From an uncultured Alphaproteobacteria bacterium (lineage in GTDB: Bacteria > Pseudomonadota > Alphaproteobacteria > Rhodobacterales > Rhodobacteraceae), in assembly GCA_902556405.1 (NCBI GenBank), contig CACDWF010000017.1:1-38551 (forward strand): a DNA stretch of 38,551 bases. Reading direction: 5' to 3'. Within the stretch, counting starts at the first letter, position 1. Every line of letters starts with the position of its first letter. This document shows positions 16,694 through 24,775 of this stretch, piece after piece. The position numbers and the translations under genes were made by a program. The notes below the pieces were generated by a model. That model had not been told where the DNA came from. It made no database searches and worked only from the letters and a program-made list of their open reading frames with translations.

Positions 16694-18064
16694 ATGACAG
16701 AAATAGTAAAAAATAATAGCAGCATTAAATTTGATCTCCTAGAAACCGGTAATGGTGGTACAGATCAACGAGACAGAGACGGTGTTTTTACTAATTTATT
16801 TGGTGGCATAGATACGGTAGACAAGGCTGAGATGAAGGACACCAATAAAAAGGCAGAGGAAATTGACGGCGCTGATATGGATATAACAGAGATTGTTAAA
16901 ACGTTAAGGAATCCCGATTTAAACTTATCAGAGGATATGATTGCGGATATTAAAAATCGATTAAAAGAGCTGTTTGAAAAAATAAAATTAGGCAACACAG
17001 ACGTAGCTAGTGTTGAGTCGGAACAACTAAATAACTCTGTAAACGGAAGTTTTGTCCACGTAATGAAATTTCTAGAAGAACTAGAGAATTTAATTACTTT
17101 GACCCAGAATGGTAAAGATATAAAACAGAAGCTCGAAAAAATTTTAGATCAAGTGAGAACAAAGCTGAACGACCAGGTAAAAGATTATATTGAGCAAAAA
17201 ATCAAGGCAAATTATATAACAAAGGATGATAAAAAAAGCAAACACCCCTTAAACAAAGAACTAAGTAAAAGTTTATTCGAAACAAATCCAAATGGAAATG
17301 AATTCGAGAAATCTAATTTAGATTTGCAGAAGAATGCTGCCAAAGCTGAACGCAAAAAAAAACATTCATCTAAAAATTTGGCCTTAAATATTTCTCAGAG
17401 CTCAGAAAAAAAATCAGACCTATCAAAAGATTTAGGGGAAAAAGTTTCTCAATTAAAAACGGATACGCTAACTCAAACTTCGACAAATATTGGACTTTCA
17501 AAGGATTTAAATTTAGAAAGTAATTTGCTTAAACAGCCTTTAACTTTAACAAACAAATTAGACACATTTTCTAATTTTGTTCAATCTAACATGCAAAAAC
17601 CTTCCCTATTCAACCAAGAAAATAGTGATAAATTACTCCAAAACTTAAATATGTTGTCAAAAAGCTGGGGAACTGATCTGATAGAAAAAATAGAAAAGTC
17701 TATAGTGGATGGAGTTGAGAAGATTGAAATATCATTGATCCCCAAAAGTCTAGGTAGATTGAATGTAACAATAAACATGCAAGATACTATCGCGAAGATT
17801 AGTATCACAGCCGAAAGTGCTAACGCTGCTGCCCTCCTCGCAGATGCAGGATCAAAACTATCACAAATGATGGAAGTTTCTGGACTGAAGTTAGCATCAC
17901 TTCAAACACAAACGCATCAATTTGGGGGCAATCAAAAAGGAAGAGAGCAGGCCCAAAAGCTTGCTTCAACCACAAAAAAGGCTAACATCGACGAAAATTC
18001 AAAGCCAATAGAAAATATAAATAAAATTAAAAGTACAAATGAGGGTCTCAACCTCATAGCATAG
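16694..18064 (+). CDS. fliK: Flagellar hook-length control protein FliK
   Basis: The start is the ATG at 16694, preceded by AGAGGA; an upstream TTG at 16652 would place the sigma-54 promoter inside the coding region. The protein has 456 residues. The long N-terminal part is polar and lysine/asparagine-rich, as expected of the flexible ruler. The C-terminal domain (about 335-415) has the FliK core: EISLIPKSLGRLNVTINMQ, then AKISITAESANAAALL and LSQMMEVSGLKLASLQ. FliK measures the hook and switches FlhB from hook to filament substrates. It heads an operon with fliL, fliM and fliN. Confidence 0.92.
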   Translation: MTEIVKNNSSIKFDLLETGNGGTDQRDRDGVFTNLFGGIDTVDKAEMKDTNKKAEEIDGADMDITEIVKTLRNPDLNLSEDMIADIKNRLKELFEKIKLGNTDVASVESEQLNNSVNGSFVHVMKFLEELENLITLTQNGKDIKQKLEKILDQVRTKLNDQVKDYIEQKIKANYITKDDKKSKHPLNKELSKSLFETNPNGNEFEKSNLDLQKNAAKAERKKKHSSKNLALNISQSSEKKSDLSKDLGEKVSQLKTDTLTQTSTNIGLSKDLNLESNLLKQPLTLTNKLDTFSNFVQSNMQKPSLFNQENSDKLLQNLNMLSKSWGTDLIEKIEKSIVDGVEKIEISLIPKSLGRLNVTINMQDTIAKISITAESANAAALLADAGSKLSQMMEVSGLKLASLQTQTHQFGGNQKGREQAQKLASTTKKANIDENSKPIENINKIKSTNEGLNLIA

Positions 18065-18081
18065 AAAAAAGGACAGGCAAA

Positions 18082-18657
18082 ATGGCAGAAGAAGAACAAG
18101 AAGAAGAGCCTAAAAAAGGCGGCTTAATGAGAATCATAATGATTGCTCTTGGAGTTATCGGTTTAATAAGTGTAGGGATAGGAACAGGATATTTTTTATT
18201 CGGTGGCAAGCCCGCTGACCCGTCTGTAGAAATAGAAGAAATAATTGAAAGAAAGATGAAGGAAGCTGAAGAGGCGAAAGCTGCAGAGGAAGCCGCTAAT
18301 GCTGGGCCTCAAAAAAAAGAAGCACCAGAAGTAGAGAAGTTTATAACAACTTACTACGAGTTCCCAGGCAACTTCACAACAAACTTAAGAGGCTCTAGAA
18401 AATTTTTACAAGCTGGAATTGGAGTTTCAACACAGTATGACGAAAACGTAATAACAAATGTTGAAGATCATCAATTATCATTAAGATCTAGTATTTTAGC
18501 CGTAATGAGCGAATTTTCTGAGCAGGATATTGAAGGCAAATCTGGAAGAGATGCACTTGCAAAAGCAATCGCAGCAGAATTAAACACAAAATTAGAGGCA
18601 TTAGAAGGATTTGGGGGGATTGAAAATGTTCACTTTACTTCCTTTATGCTTCAATAA
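18082..18657 (+). CDS. fliL: Flagellar basal-body-associated stator protein FliL
   Basis: A 191-residue single-pass membrane protein: acidic N terminus, one transmembrane helix (about 16-40), an alanine/glutamate-rich helical linker (60-95), and a periplasmic stomatin-like domain with YYEFPGNFTTNLRG and KFLQAGIGVSTQ. FliL surrounds the stator units and strengthens torque or surface sensing. It lies between fliK and fliM as usual. ATG at 18082 has an AAAGGAC site. Confidence 0.93.
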   Translation: MAEEEQEEEPKKGGLMRIIMIALGVIGLISVGIGTGYFLFGGKPADPSVEIEEIIERKMKEAEEAKAAEEAANAGPQKKEAPEVEKFITTYYEFPGNFTTNLRGSRKFLQAGIGVSTQYDENVITNVEDHQLSLRSSILAVMSEFSEQDIEGKSGRDALAKAIAAELNTKLEALEGFGGIENVHFTSFMLQ

Positions 18658-18676
18658 GATGGAAACGAGGACTTAA

Positions 18677-19654
18677 GTGGTATCATCAAGGAAATTATCT
18701 AGCGAAGAAGTTGATGCATTAATTGAGGGTTTGCAATCTGATGAGAATGGGAGTCCATTATCCTCTGATGTATCAGAAGCCGCTAACGTAAGGCCTTACA
18801 AGTTTGGGTCAGATGAGTTATCCTTGTTAGGAGATTATTATGCTCTTAGGCTTGTTAATGAAAGATTTGCTAGACAAGCTAGAAGTGTTTTTCTTCCGAT
18901 GCTTAGAATACTTCCACGAATATCCTCTTTCCCCCCAGAAGTAAAAACATTTGATGAATACTCTTCTGGTATCGAAAGCTTTATGAGTTTAACCTCAAAC
19001 AGATTAGAAGAGCTTAGAGGAAATATGTTGTTGGTTATGGATCCGAACTTCATATCAATTCTGACAAATTCCTATTATGGGGGGGAAATCGAGTCGATAA
19101 AGGAAAAAAGGTCTGAGTTTACAAGCACTGAAGAGCGATTAATAGAAATCATATCGGAAGGTCTTAACAGGATGCTTGAAAAAGCATGGTATGACCTTAT
19201 GCCGATCACTCTTACTGAACAAAGCAGAGAGGTGAACCCACAATTTGCTTCATTTGTTGACAATGCAGAGATGGTAATTATTTGTTCTTTTGTAGTCCAA
19301 TTGCCTGGTGTTGATGCAGCAACTTTTGATATCATATACCCACTACAGACGCTTAAGCCTATAGCCTCACAGCTTAGATCAAGAGTACAAAGTGAAGTTA
19401 TCGACGATGATTATACATGGAAAGAAAAGTTAGAAAGGATGATAATGGAGATCCCATTAAATGTCAGTTGCCGATTAAGTGAGCCAACTGTACCAATGAA
19501 CAAACTACTTCAGACGAAGACAGGCGACACTTTCCCTATATATGTCGGCGAAGGAATTCAAGTATTAATTGAAAATCAATTAGTATTTCTCAGTGAACTA
19601 GGGGAACTCTCTGGGCAAGCTGCAGTAAACATAAAAAAAAGACTAAGTAAATAA
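18677..19654 (+). CDS. fliM: Flagellar motor switch protein FliM
   Basis: 325 residues starting at a GTG with GAGGA five bases upstream. The N-terminal LSSEEVDALIEGL motif is the CheY-P-binding peptide. The middle CheC-like domain (FARQARSVFLPMLR to about 230) and a C-terminal SpoA domain (ETTVPMNKLLQ-like, with KTGDTFPIYV) follow. FliM sets rotation direction at the C ring. The conserved CheY-binding motif implies control by chemotaxis proteins, which must be encoded elsewhere. Confidence 0.96.
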   Translation: MVSSRKLSSEEVDALIEGLQSDENGSPLSSDVSEAANVRPYKFGSDELSLLGDYYALRLVNERFARQARSVFLPMLRILPRISSFPPEVKTFDEYSSGIESFMSLTSNRLEELRGNMLLVMDPNFISILTNSYYGGEIESIKEKRSEFTSTEERLIEIISEGLNRMLEKAWYDLMPITLTEQSREVNPQFASFVDNAEMVIICSFVVQLPGVDAATFDIIYPLQTLKPIASQLRSRVQSEVIDDDYTWKEKLERMIMEIPLNVSCRLSEPTVPMNKLLQTKTGDTFPIYVGEGIQVLIENQLVFLSELGELSGQAAVNIKKRLSK

Positions 19655-19670
19655 TATATGGGGTTATGCA

Positions 19671-20012
19671 ATGGGTGAAGAAGAAAATATAGAAGGTCAA
19701 ACTGAAGAGCAGTCAGCTAATTTAGAAAATACAGATCAAAATTCAGCCTCTGCAGATAATCTTCGGGTGCTAGAAAATATCGATGTTAGACTAACAGTTG
19801 AAGTGGGTAGCGCTGAGCTAAAAATTAAAGAGTTACTCAGGCTAAATGAAGGATCAGTTATAGAGTTAGATAGACTGGCAGGAGATCCCTTAGATATTTT
19901 AATAAACGGAACAATGATCGCTAAAGGTGAAGTGGTTATGGTTGGAGAAAGATTTGGAATAAGGTTTGTTGAAATAGTAGATCCTCAAAAAAGAATTGAA
20001 AGCGTCAAATAA
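19671..20012 (+). CDS. fliN: Flagellar motor switch protein FliN
   Basis: 113 residues: a short acidic, polar N terminus and a single SpoA domain (VLENIDVRLTVEVGSAELKI, GSVIELDRLAGDPLDILING, GEVVMVGERFGIRFVEIV). It builds the lower C ring with FliM and docks FliH-FliI. It is the last gene of the fliK-L-M-N transcript; a 119-base gap with a new promoter follows. Confidence 0.97.
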   Translation: MGEEENIEGQTEEQSANLENTDQNSASADNLRVLENIDVRLTVEVGSAELKIKELLRLNEGSVIELDRLAGDPLDILINGTMIAKGEVVMVGERFGIRFVEIVDPQKRIESVK

Positions 20013-20091
20013 TTAACTCAATTTTTTGACTACTAAGAGCAAAAAAACTCCTTTTCCCAATAAATACACGCTAAAACACCTATAAACTCTT

Positions 20092-20107
20092 TGGCACGAT
20101 ACTTGCC
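20092..20107 (+). promoter_or_regulatory. Sigma-54 (-24/-12) promoter of the fliO-flhB operon
   Basis: TGGCAC-N5-TTGCC with ten bases between GG and GC, 24 bases before the fliO ATG. The fliO ribosome site AAAGGAGGT is a near-perfect match to the 16S rRNA tail. Confidence 0.9.
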
Positions 20108-20131
20108 TTTCTATTTAGAAAGGAGGTACAC

Positions 20132-20557
20132 ATGCAGGTTCAAGACATAAGCTTAACACAGATTATTGTCGTATTGTTATTTTTAGGTGCGCTGATTCTT
20201 CTACAACAGTTACTGAAAAATAATAAGTTCAGTTTCCAGACTCATTTAAATAAGAAGAAAAGAATAAGATTAATTGATGAATTTGGCATGAGTAATGCGG
20301 AACGAATAAGATTAATAAAGGTTGATGACAAAGAATACCTCTATTTCTTTGCCAAAGGATCTTCACCAACAATTATTCCTCATGAAGGAAAGAATACAAA
20401 CAGTATTAAACGAAATTTAGAGCTTAAAAAACTTGCGAGAGACAGACATGAAGAAACAAGCAATGAGAAAGAGCAAAAGAACAGTACCCCCAACATATTG
20501 TCATCTGCAATATCTAATGCTCGAAAAATGAACCCAAAGTTAGGTTTTAAGAAATGA
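20132..20557 (+). CDS. fliO: Flagellar export scaffold protein FliO
   Basis: A 141-residue protein with one N-terminal transmembrane helix (about 9-27) and a basic cytoplasmic part containing RIRLIDEFGMSNAERIRLIKVDDKEYLYF, the weakly conserved FliO domain. It assists assembly of the FliP ring. The stop overlaps the fliP start by four bases, and the gene order fliN-fliO-fliP supports the call. Confidence 0.88.
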   Translation: MQVQDISLTQIIVVLLFLGALILLQQLLKNNKFSFQTHLNKKKRIRLIDEFGMSNAERIRLIKVDDKEYLYFFAKGSSPTIIPHEGKNTNSIKRNLELKKLARDRHEETSNEKEQKNSTPNILSSAISNARKMNPKLGFKK

Positions 20558-21333
20558 TAAAACTTAAAAGTATACTAATATTAATCTCAGCTCTATTGAT
20601 ATCTTTCTTCGATAGCACAGCCTTTGCGCAAAATGACTTATCAAGTTTTGCCGAAGGGCTTCCCGCTTTGAAAATTGAAAGTAATGGTGAGGCTGAAACA
20701 ACCTACTCACTATCCCTTCAGATCCTTGCATTAATGACTGGACTGACCTTGCTTCCTTCAATAGTCCTTGGCGCGACTTCCTTCACGAGAATAATAATCG
20801 TTCTTTCGATCCTAAGACAGGCAATGGGAACCCAACAAACCCCACCAAACCAGGTTTTGATAGCAATAGCTCTCTTTTTAACTTTCTTTATTATGACACC
20901 AACCCTCACGGAAATAAATAGAACTGCCCTTGATCCATATTTAGAAGGAACATTGCCGGCAAAATCTGCACTATCAACGGGTTCAAATACGCTAAAAGAA
21001 TTTTTGGTAAAAAATACCAGAGAAAATGATTTATCAATGTTTACTGATTTGATTGGAGATCAAGGATATGAGGATCACAGAGACATACCATTAACCGTGA
21101 TACTTCCAGCTTTCATCACATCTGAACTGAAAACTGCTTTTCAGATAGGATTTCTGCTCTTTCTTCCATTTTTAGTTATAGACATGGTGATTGCATCGAT
21201 ATTGATGTCTTTAGGAATGATGATGCTTAGCCCAATGTTAGTTGCTTTGCCTTTTAAGCTTCTTCTATTTGTTTTAGTTGATGGGTGGGCAATGACAGTA
21301 GGATCGCTTGTGGCAACTTATGTATCAAACTAA
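20554..21333 (+). CDS. fliP: Flagellar export gate protein FliP
   Basis: 259 residues with a cleavable signal peptide (hydrophobic 6-20, cleavage near AFAQ-N) and four transmembrane helices. Hallmarks are LPSIVLGATSFTRIIIVLS, LRQAMGTQQTPPNQVL and the late TSELKTAFQIGFLLFLPFLVID. FliP forms the core pentamer of the export gate with FliR and FliQ. Confidence 0.97.
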   Translation: MIKLKSILILISALLISFFDSTAFAQNDLSSFAEGLPALKIESNGEAETTYSLSLQILALMTGLTLLPSIVLGATSFTRIIIVLSILRQAMGTQQTPPNQVLIAIALFLTFFIMTPTLTEINRTALDPYLEGTLPAKSALSTGSNTLKEFLVKNTRENDLSMFTDLIGDQGYEDHRDIPLTVILPAFITSELKTAFQIGFLLFLPFLVIDMVIASILMSLGMMMLSPMLVALPFKLLLFVLVDGWAMTVGSLVATYVSN

Positions 21334-21348
21334 CGGAGGAGCTCCAAT

Positions 21349-21621
21349 ATGGAATTCGATACTAATGTTAATTATTTAGAAGATGCTTTTTGGCAAATTA
21401 TAATATCTGCAGGACCAGTATTGTTAGTAGCTCTCGGAATAGGCCTTTTGATTGGTATTATTCAGGCGGCTACTTCTATCAACGAGATGACGTTAAGTTT
21501 TGTACCAAAGCTAGTGCTCGTTCTTCTGACGTTAGCCTTAATTGCCAACTTTATGTTGACCGGATTATCCGATTATTTTGCTTTCATTTTTGATCAAATA
21601 GCCTCAATTGGTCAAGCATAG
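21349..21621 (+). CDS. fliQ: Flagellar export gate protein FliQ
   Basis: 90 residues with two transmembrane helices (about 15-38 and 50-75) and the conserved GIIQAATSINEMTLSFVPK segment. Strong GGAGG site upstream. FliQ packs around the FliP-FliR core. Confidence 0.97.
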   Translation: MEFDTNVNYLEDAFWQIIISAGPVLLVALGIGLLIGIIQAATSINEMTLSFVPKLVLVLLTLALIANFMLTGLSDYFAFIFDQIASIGQA

Positions 21622-21624
21622 TAA

Positions 21625-22440
21625 ATGGACCAATCACTTAACGATATAATTCCAGGCTTAGGTCTACAAAATATTATAGAAGTGTTATTAGCATTTTTTT
21701 TGTCCAGTATCAGGTTAAGTGCGTTCATTATTGCTTCTCCTCTTTTCAGTGCTCGTTTTATTATGCTTAGGGTTAGAATTTTGATCGCATTTGTTATAAC
21801 TGTAATAGTCTTTGCATCTCACCCAATAGAGATTGACACCAAGATACTGACCTCAGCGCATGGTATTGCTATTATTTTCAAAGAGATCGCTATTGGCGTC
21901 ACTGCTGGCTTAATACTTTCTATAATGTTTTCTGCTGCCTCCTTAGCAGGAGAAAAAATAGCAACTAGTGCTGGCTTAAGTTACGCTGCGCAAGTGGACC
22001 CAATTTCTGGAGTCCAGACCCCCGTAGTTAGCCAAATTTTGTATTTATTTCTAATAATGATTTTCTTAACAGCTGATGGTCATTTGATAGCGCTGCGAAT
22101 AATAATAGAGAGTTATAAACTAATCCCTATAGGCACTCTGCCGGTACCCTCAGCTCTAATTGATGGGGGAATGGCCGCTTCCGGCTCAATGTTCTTAAAC
22201 GCTTCAATAATTATGTTACCGGTTGTACTAGTGGTACTGCTGATAAATGTTGCAATTGGAATAATCACTCGATCAGCTCCACAACTTAACTTATTCTCTT
22301 TTGGTTTTCCTATTACTATGCTTGGTACTTTTGTGATTTTATACTTTTCCATAAGTAACTTGGCGTTTGCTTTTTCAGATCTAGTTGACTCCTCTCTTGA
22401 TCATCTAATGACAACAATTGAAAGCCTGAAAAATGGCTGA
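21625..22440 (+). CDS. fliR: Flagellar export gate protein FliR
   Basis: 271 residues with about six hydrophobic helices and the FliR signatures RLSAFIIASPLFSARFIMLRVR and AAQVDPISGVQTPVVSQ. One copy sits in the FliP5-FliQ4-FliR1 gate. It starts four bases after fliQ with little ribosome site of its own, suggesting coupled translation, and overlaps flhB by eight bases. Confidence 0.96.
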   Translation: MDQSLNDIIPGLGLQNIIEVLLAFFLSSIRLSAFIIASPLFSARFIMLRVRILIAFVITVIVFASHPIEIDTKILTSAHGIAIIFKEIAIGVTAGLILSIMFSAASLAGEKIATSAGLSYAAQVDPISGVQTPVVSQILYLFLIMIFLTADGHLIALRIIIESYKLIPIGTLPVPSALIDGGMAASGSMFLNASIIMLPVVLVVLLINVAIGIITRSAPQLNLFSFGFPITMLGTFVILYFSISNLAFAFSDLVDSSLDHLMTTIESLKNG

Positions 22441-23587
22441 AGAAAACCAGGATGGCCAAGAGAAGACGGAGGAACCTTCCCAACGGAAAATTGATAAACA
22501 TAAAGAAGATGGGAAGGTTCTGACGTCTAAAGAAATGTTTGTCTTTACCGGAATTGCTGGTGCTTTATTACTTATGTATGCTTTTTCCTTTAACTTTAGG
22601 GCGCTTTTATTTGAATGGGGCGATCTTTTTGTTTTCTCTGGCAATGATAAACTTGAGGACTTGTCTGCCACGAAATCTTTGCAAGCACTATTTTTTATTA
22701 CAAAAATTAGTTTATTCGTTGGCGTTCCGATGTTGATAATCGTCTTAGCAACGCAATTTGCAGTTGGCGGAATAAATTTTGCTCCTAAAGCACTTGCTTT
22801 CAAATCAAACAGAATTAACCCTTTAAGTGGGTTAAAGAGAATGTTTTCTTTAAAGAGCTTAGTTGAGCTCGGTAAGGCTTTACTGAAAGTTGGTTCTTTA
22901 TTCGCAAGCGCTGCAGGGGTTATATACTACTTACTCCCACAATTGTTACGTATTACTGATGGAAGCTTGAAATCTGGGTTAGAACTCACCCAATCCTCAT
23001 TTCCTCTTTTGATAGGAGCTTTGTTGGTTTGCTTATTGGTAATAGCTGCGCTGGACTATTTCTATCAGAGATTTGAGCACATTAAGTCTCTTAGGATGAC
23101 TAAGCAAGAAGTTAAAGATGAGTATAAACAAACAGAAGGTTCACCTGAAGTGAGAGCAAAAATAAGACGGCTCCAGATGGAAAGTGCTACAAAATCTGCC
23201 AAACAGCAAGAAGCCTTAGAAAACATGGGTAATGCCACAGCTATCATTACGAATCCAACTCATTTTGCAATAGCGCTTAAATACGAAGTAGGTCAATTGG
23301 GAGCCCCTAAAATTATTGCAATGGGTAAAGGGCTGATCGCAAAAAGAATTATGGAGATAGGAGTTGAAAAGAATATAACAAGTTTTAGAAGTCCTCTACT
23401 TGCAAGGGCATTGTTTTTCACAGGTGAAATCGGAGAAGAAATTTCTGAAAAGCTTTACAATGCAGTAGCCGTAGCACTAGCATATGTTTATAAATTAGAT
23501 AGAGGGGAAGACATAGATGCCCCAGACATTGATGTTCCTGTAGATTTAAGGTTCAATGAAAACGGAACAATTTTGAAGGAGAATTGA
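22433..23587 (+). CDS. flhB: Flagellar export switch protein FlhB
   Basis: 384 residues: a charged N terminus (EKTEEPSQRKIDKHKEDGKV), four transmembrane helices, then the cytoplasmic autocleavage domain with NPTH at 274-277. Self-cleavage between Asn and Pro is required for the change from rod/hook to filament export, triggered by FliK. The C-terminal tail after about 350 is the variable segment. In many gammaproteobacteria flhA and flhF follow; here small unknown genes follow instead, so flhA must be elsewhere. Confidence 0.97.
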   Translation: MAEENQDGQEKTEEPSQRKIDKHKEDGKVLTSKEMFVFTGIAGALLLMYAFSFNFRALLFEWGDLFVFSGNDKLEDLSATKSLQALFFITKISLFVGVPMLIIVLATQFAVGGINFAPKALAFKSNRINPLSGLKRMFSLKSLVELGKALLKVGSLFASAAGVIYYLLPQLLRITDGSLKSGLELTQSSFPLLIGALLVCLLVIAALDYFYQRFEHIKSLRMTKQEVKDEYKQTEGSPEVRAKIRRLQMESATKSAKQQEALENMGNATAIITNPTHFAIALKYEVGQLGAPKIIAMGKGLIAKRIMEIGVEKNITSFRSPLLARALFFTGEIGEEISEKLYNAVAVALAYVYKLDRGEDIDAPDIDVPVDLRFNENGTILKEN

Positions 23588-23588
23588 T

Positions 23589-23816
23589 ATGCCGAGACGA
23601 AGCCATGAGTCTCTTGGAGACTATATAAGTTCAGCCTGCTTTGGAGGAGTTGCTTTTCTTTCTCTATTAAATGGTCTCGAGGCGTTTTATGCAGGTAACA
23701 TTTTGCGCGCAATCTCTATCTGGTTTGTTTGTTTTTTGTTATGCCTTGCTGTTTTTAGATATGCAATAGCGAGGCTTTTTGACTCTATAACTGAAAAAAA
23801 GAACAAAAAGTTATGA
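23589..23816 (+). CDS. Small membrane protein downstream of flhB
   Basis: An unrecognised 75-residue protein with a short polar N terminus, two hydrophobic helices (about 15-33 and 39-60) and a basic tail (ITEKKNKKL) that should stay in the cytoplasm. It starts two bases after flhB with a GGAGAA site and overlaps the next gene by four bases, so it is part of the fliO-flhB transcript. Function unknown; co-transcription with export-gate genes suggests a basal-body or inner-membrane role. Confidence 0.7.
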   Translation: MPRRSHESLGDYISSACFGGVAFLSLLNGLEAFYAGNILRAISIWFVCFLLCLAVFRYAIARLFDSITEKKNKKL

Positions 23817-24007
23817 ATACTTGTAATCAATGCATCCATTTGTTTATTACACACGACCCACGACGAAGATGGGGATGCAGAAAATTTGGTTTCAAATCGT
23901 CAAAGATTCCTTATCAGGAAGTCGTAGCAACAACTGGCATGAAATGTGCTTATTACAAAAGAAGAAGTATGAATAAGCAAATTGAAACTCGTAGGAGGTC
24001 ACCTTAA
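23813..24007 (+). CDS. Small four-cysteine protein, putative metal-binding
   Basis: 64 residues with a CxxC pair (Cys4, Cys7), a WGC at residue 22 and GMKC at 45, around a conserved-looking HDPRRRWGCRKFGFKS core. The spacing suggests one zinc site. I recall similar short uncharacterised proteins (C-x-x-C...P...GC...FGFKS...P...TG-x-x-C) in other motile bacteria, but cannot verify it here. The tail is strongly basic (RRRSP). It overlaps both neighbours (ATGA with the gene before, TAATG with the gene after), so translation is coupled. No known catalytic motif. Confidence 0.7.
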   Translation: MNTCNQCIHLFITHDPRRRWGCRKFGFKSSKIPYQEVVATTGMKCAYYKRRSMNKQIETRRRSP

Positions 24008-24756
24008 TGAGTTCAGATCTAAGTACAATAGAAGAAAGTATAAAAATCGCCTTAGATGCAGCGGATGCGGCGACCGACGTAACCTCTGAGTATAATAAAG
24101 TTAAAAGAGAGCATAAAAAACTGGAGGCAAAAGTGAAGCAAATACATCGTTATACAACCATAATTTTTGGGAGTTCTATGATTGCCGCAATCGTAGCCAT
24201 GATATTTTCATCGGTGCTATATTTCCGCTCAATGTCAGACTTAGGCGTGATGACTACTACCAACAGAGAGGCTCTAGTAATTTTTGCAGAAAATGTTGAT
24301 GACTTAAAAGATAATGTTAAAGCTTTATCGGTAGCAATGGAAAGTCAGGTTGCTCTTGAAAAGCAGAATGCGAAATTAGTTGAAGAATTATCCTCTTTAA
24401 GAAGAGAAATTTCTGTTGCCACAAATGCACTTGCAAGTAGGGTTCTCGAGCAAAATAAGGGCCTGCAGGAGGTAATGACTAAGAATACAGAGCAAGCGGT
24501 CAATATATTTGCCGAAAAAGTTGCTCAATCTTTTGAAAAGAGGCTAAATGAATTGAGCAAGGGAATTGACGCTTATCAAAACCAGCTCATTGCGTCGTTA
24601 AAAGAGATGAACACTTCTGACGGTAATAACGTTGTAATGAAGGAGATATCTAAATCTCAGAACCAACTAACAAAAGAAATTAGATCTCTTTATAAAAAGA
24701 ATGAAGAAATTTTCAGCAAAATTAAGAGTTCTGACGGACTTATAAAATTTCCATAG
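24007..24756 (+). CDS. Membrane-anchored coiled-coil protein in the flagellar operon
   Basis: 249 residues, not recognised by family. The N-terminal 48 residues are a charged helix, followed by one transmembrane segment (about 49-73). A long helical part (80-240) with heptad repeats comes next, rich in Glu, Lys, Ala and Gln, resembling the signalling helices of chemoreceptors but without the receptor hairpin tip. The ribosome site AGGAGG is strong. Topology is probably N-in with the coiled coil outside or the reverse; this cannot be fixed by eye. It is co-transcribed with flhB and with a PDZ-like membrane protein. Confidence 0.75.
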   Translation: MSSDLSTIEESIKIALDAADAATDVTSEYNKVKREHKKLEAKVKQIHRYTTIIFGSSMIAAIVAMIFSSVLYFRSMSDLGVMTTTNREALVIFAENVDDLKDNVKALSVAMESQVALEKQNAKLVEELSSLRREISVATNALASRVLEQNKGLQEVMTKNTEQAVNIFAEKVAQSFEKRLNELSKGIDAYQNQLIASLKEMNTSDGNNVVMKEISKSQNQLTKEIRSLYKKNEEIFSKIKSSDGLIKFP

Positions 24757-24775
24757 GTTTTAAAGGCCAAAAATC

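Noticed and set aside
22113-22352. Long antisense frames within fliR, flhB, fliP and other membrane-protein genes.
   Set aside because: Shadows of strongly supported coding genes; no ribosome sites or recognisable products.
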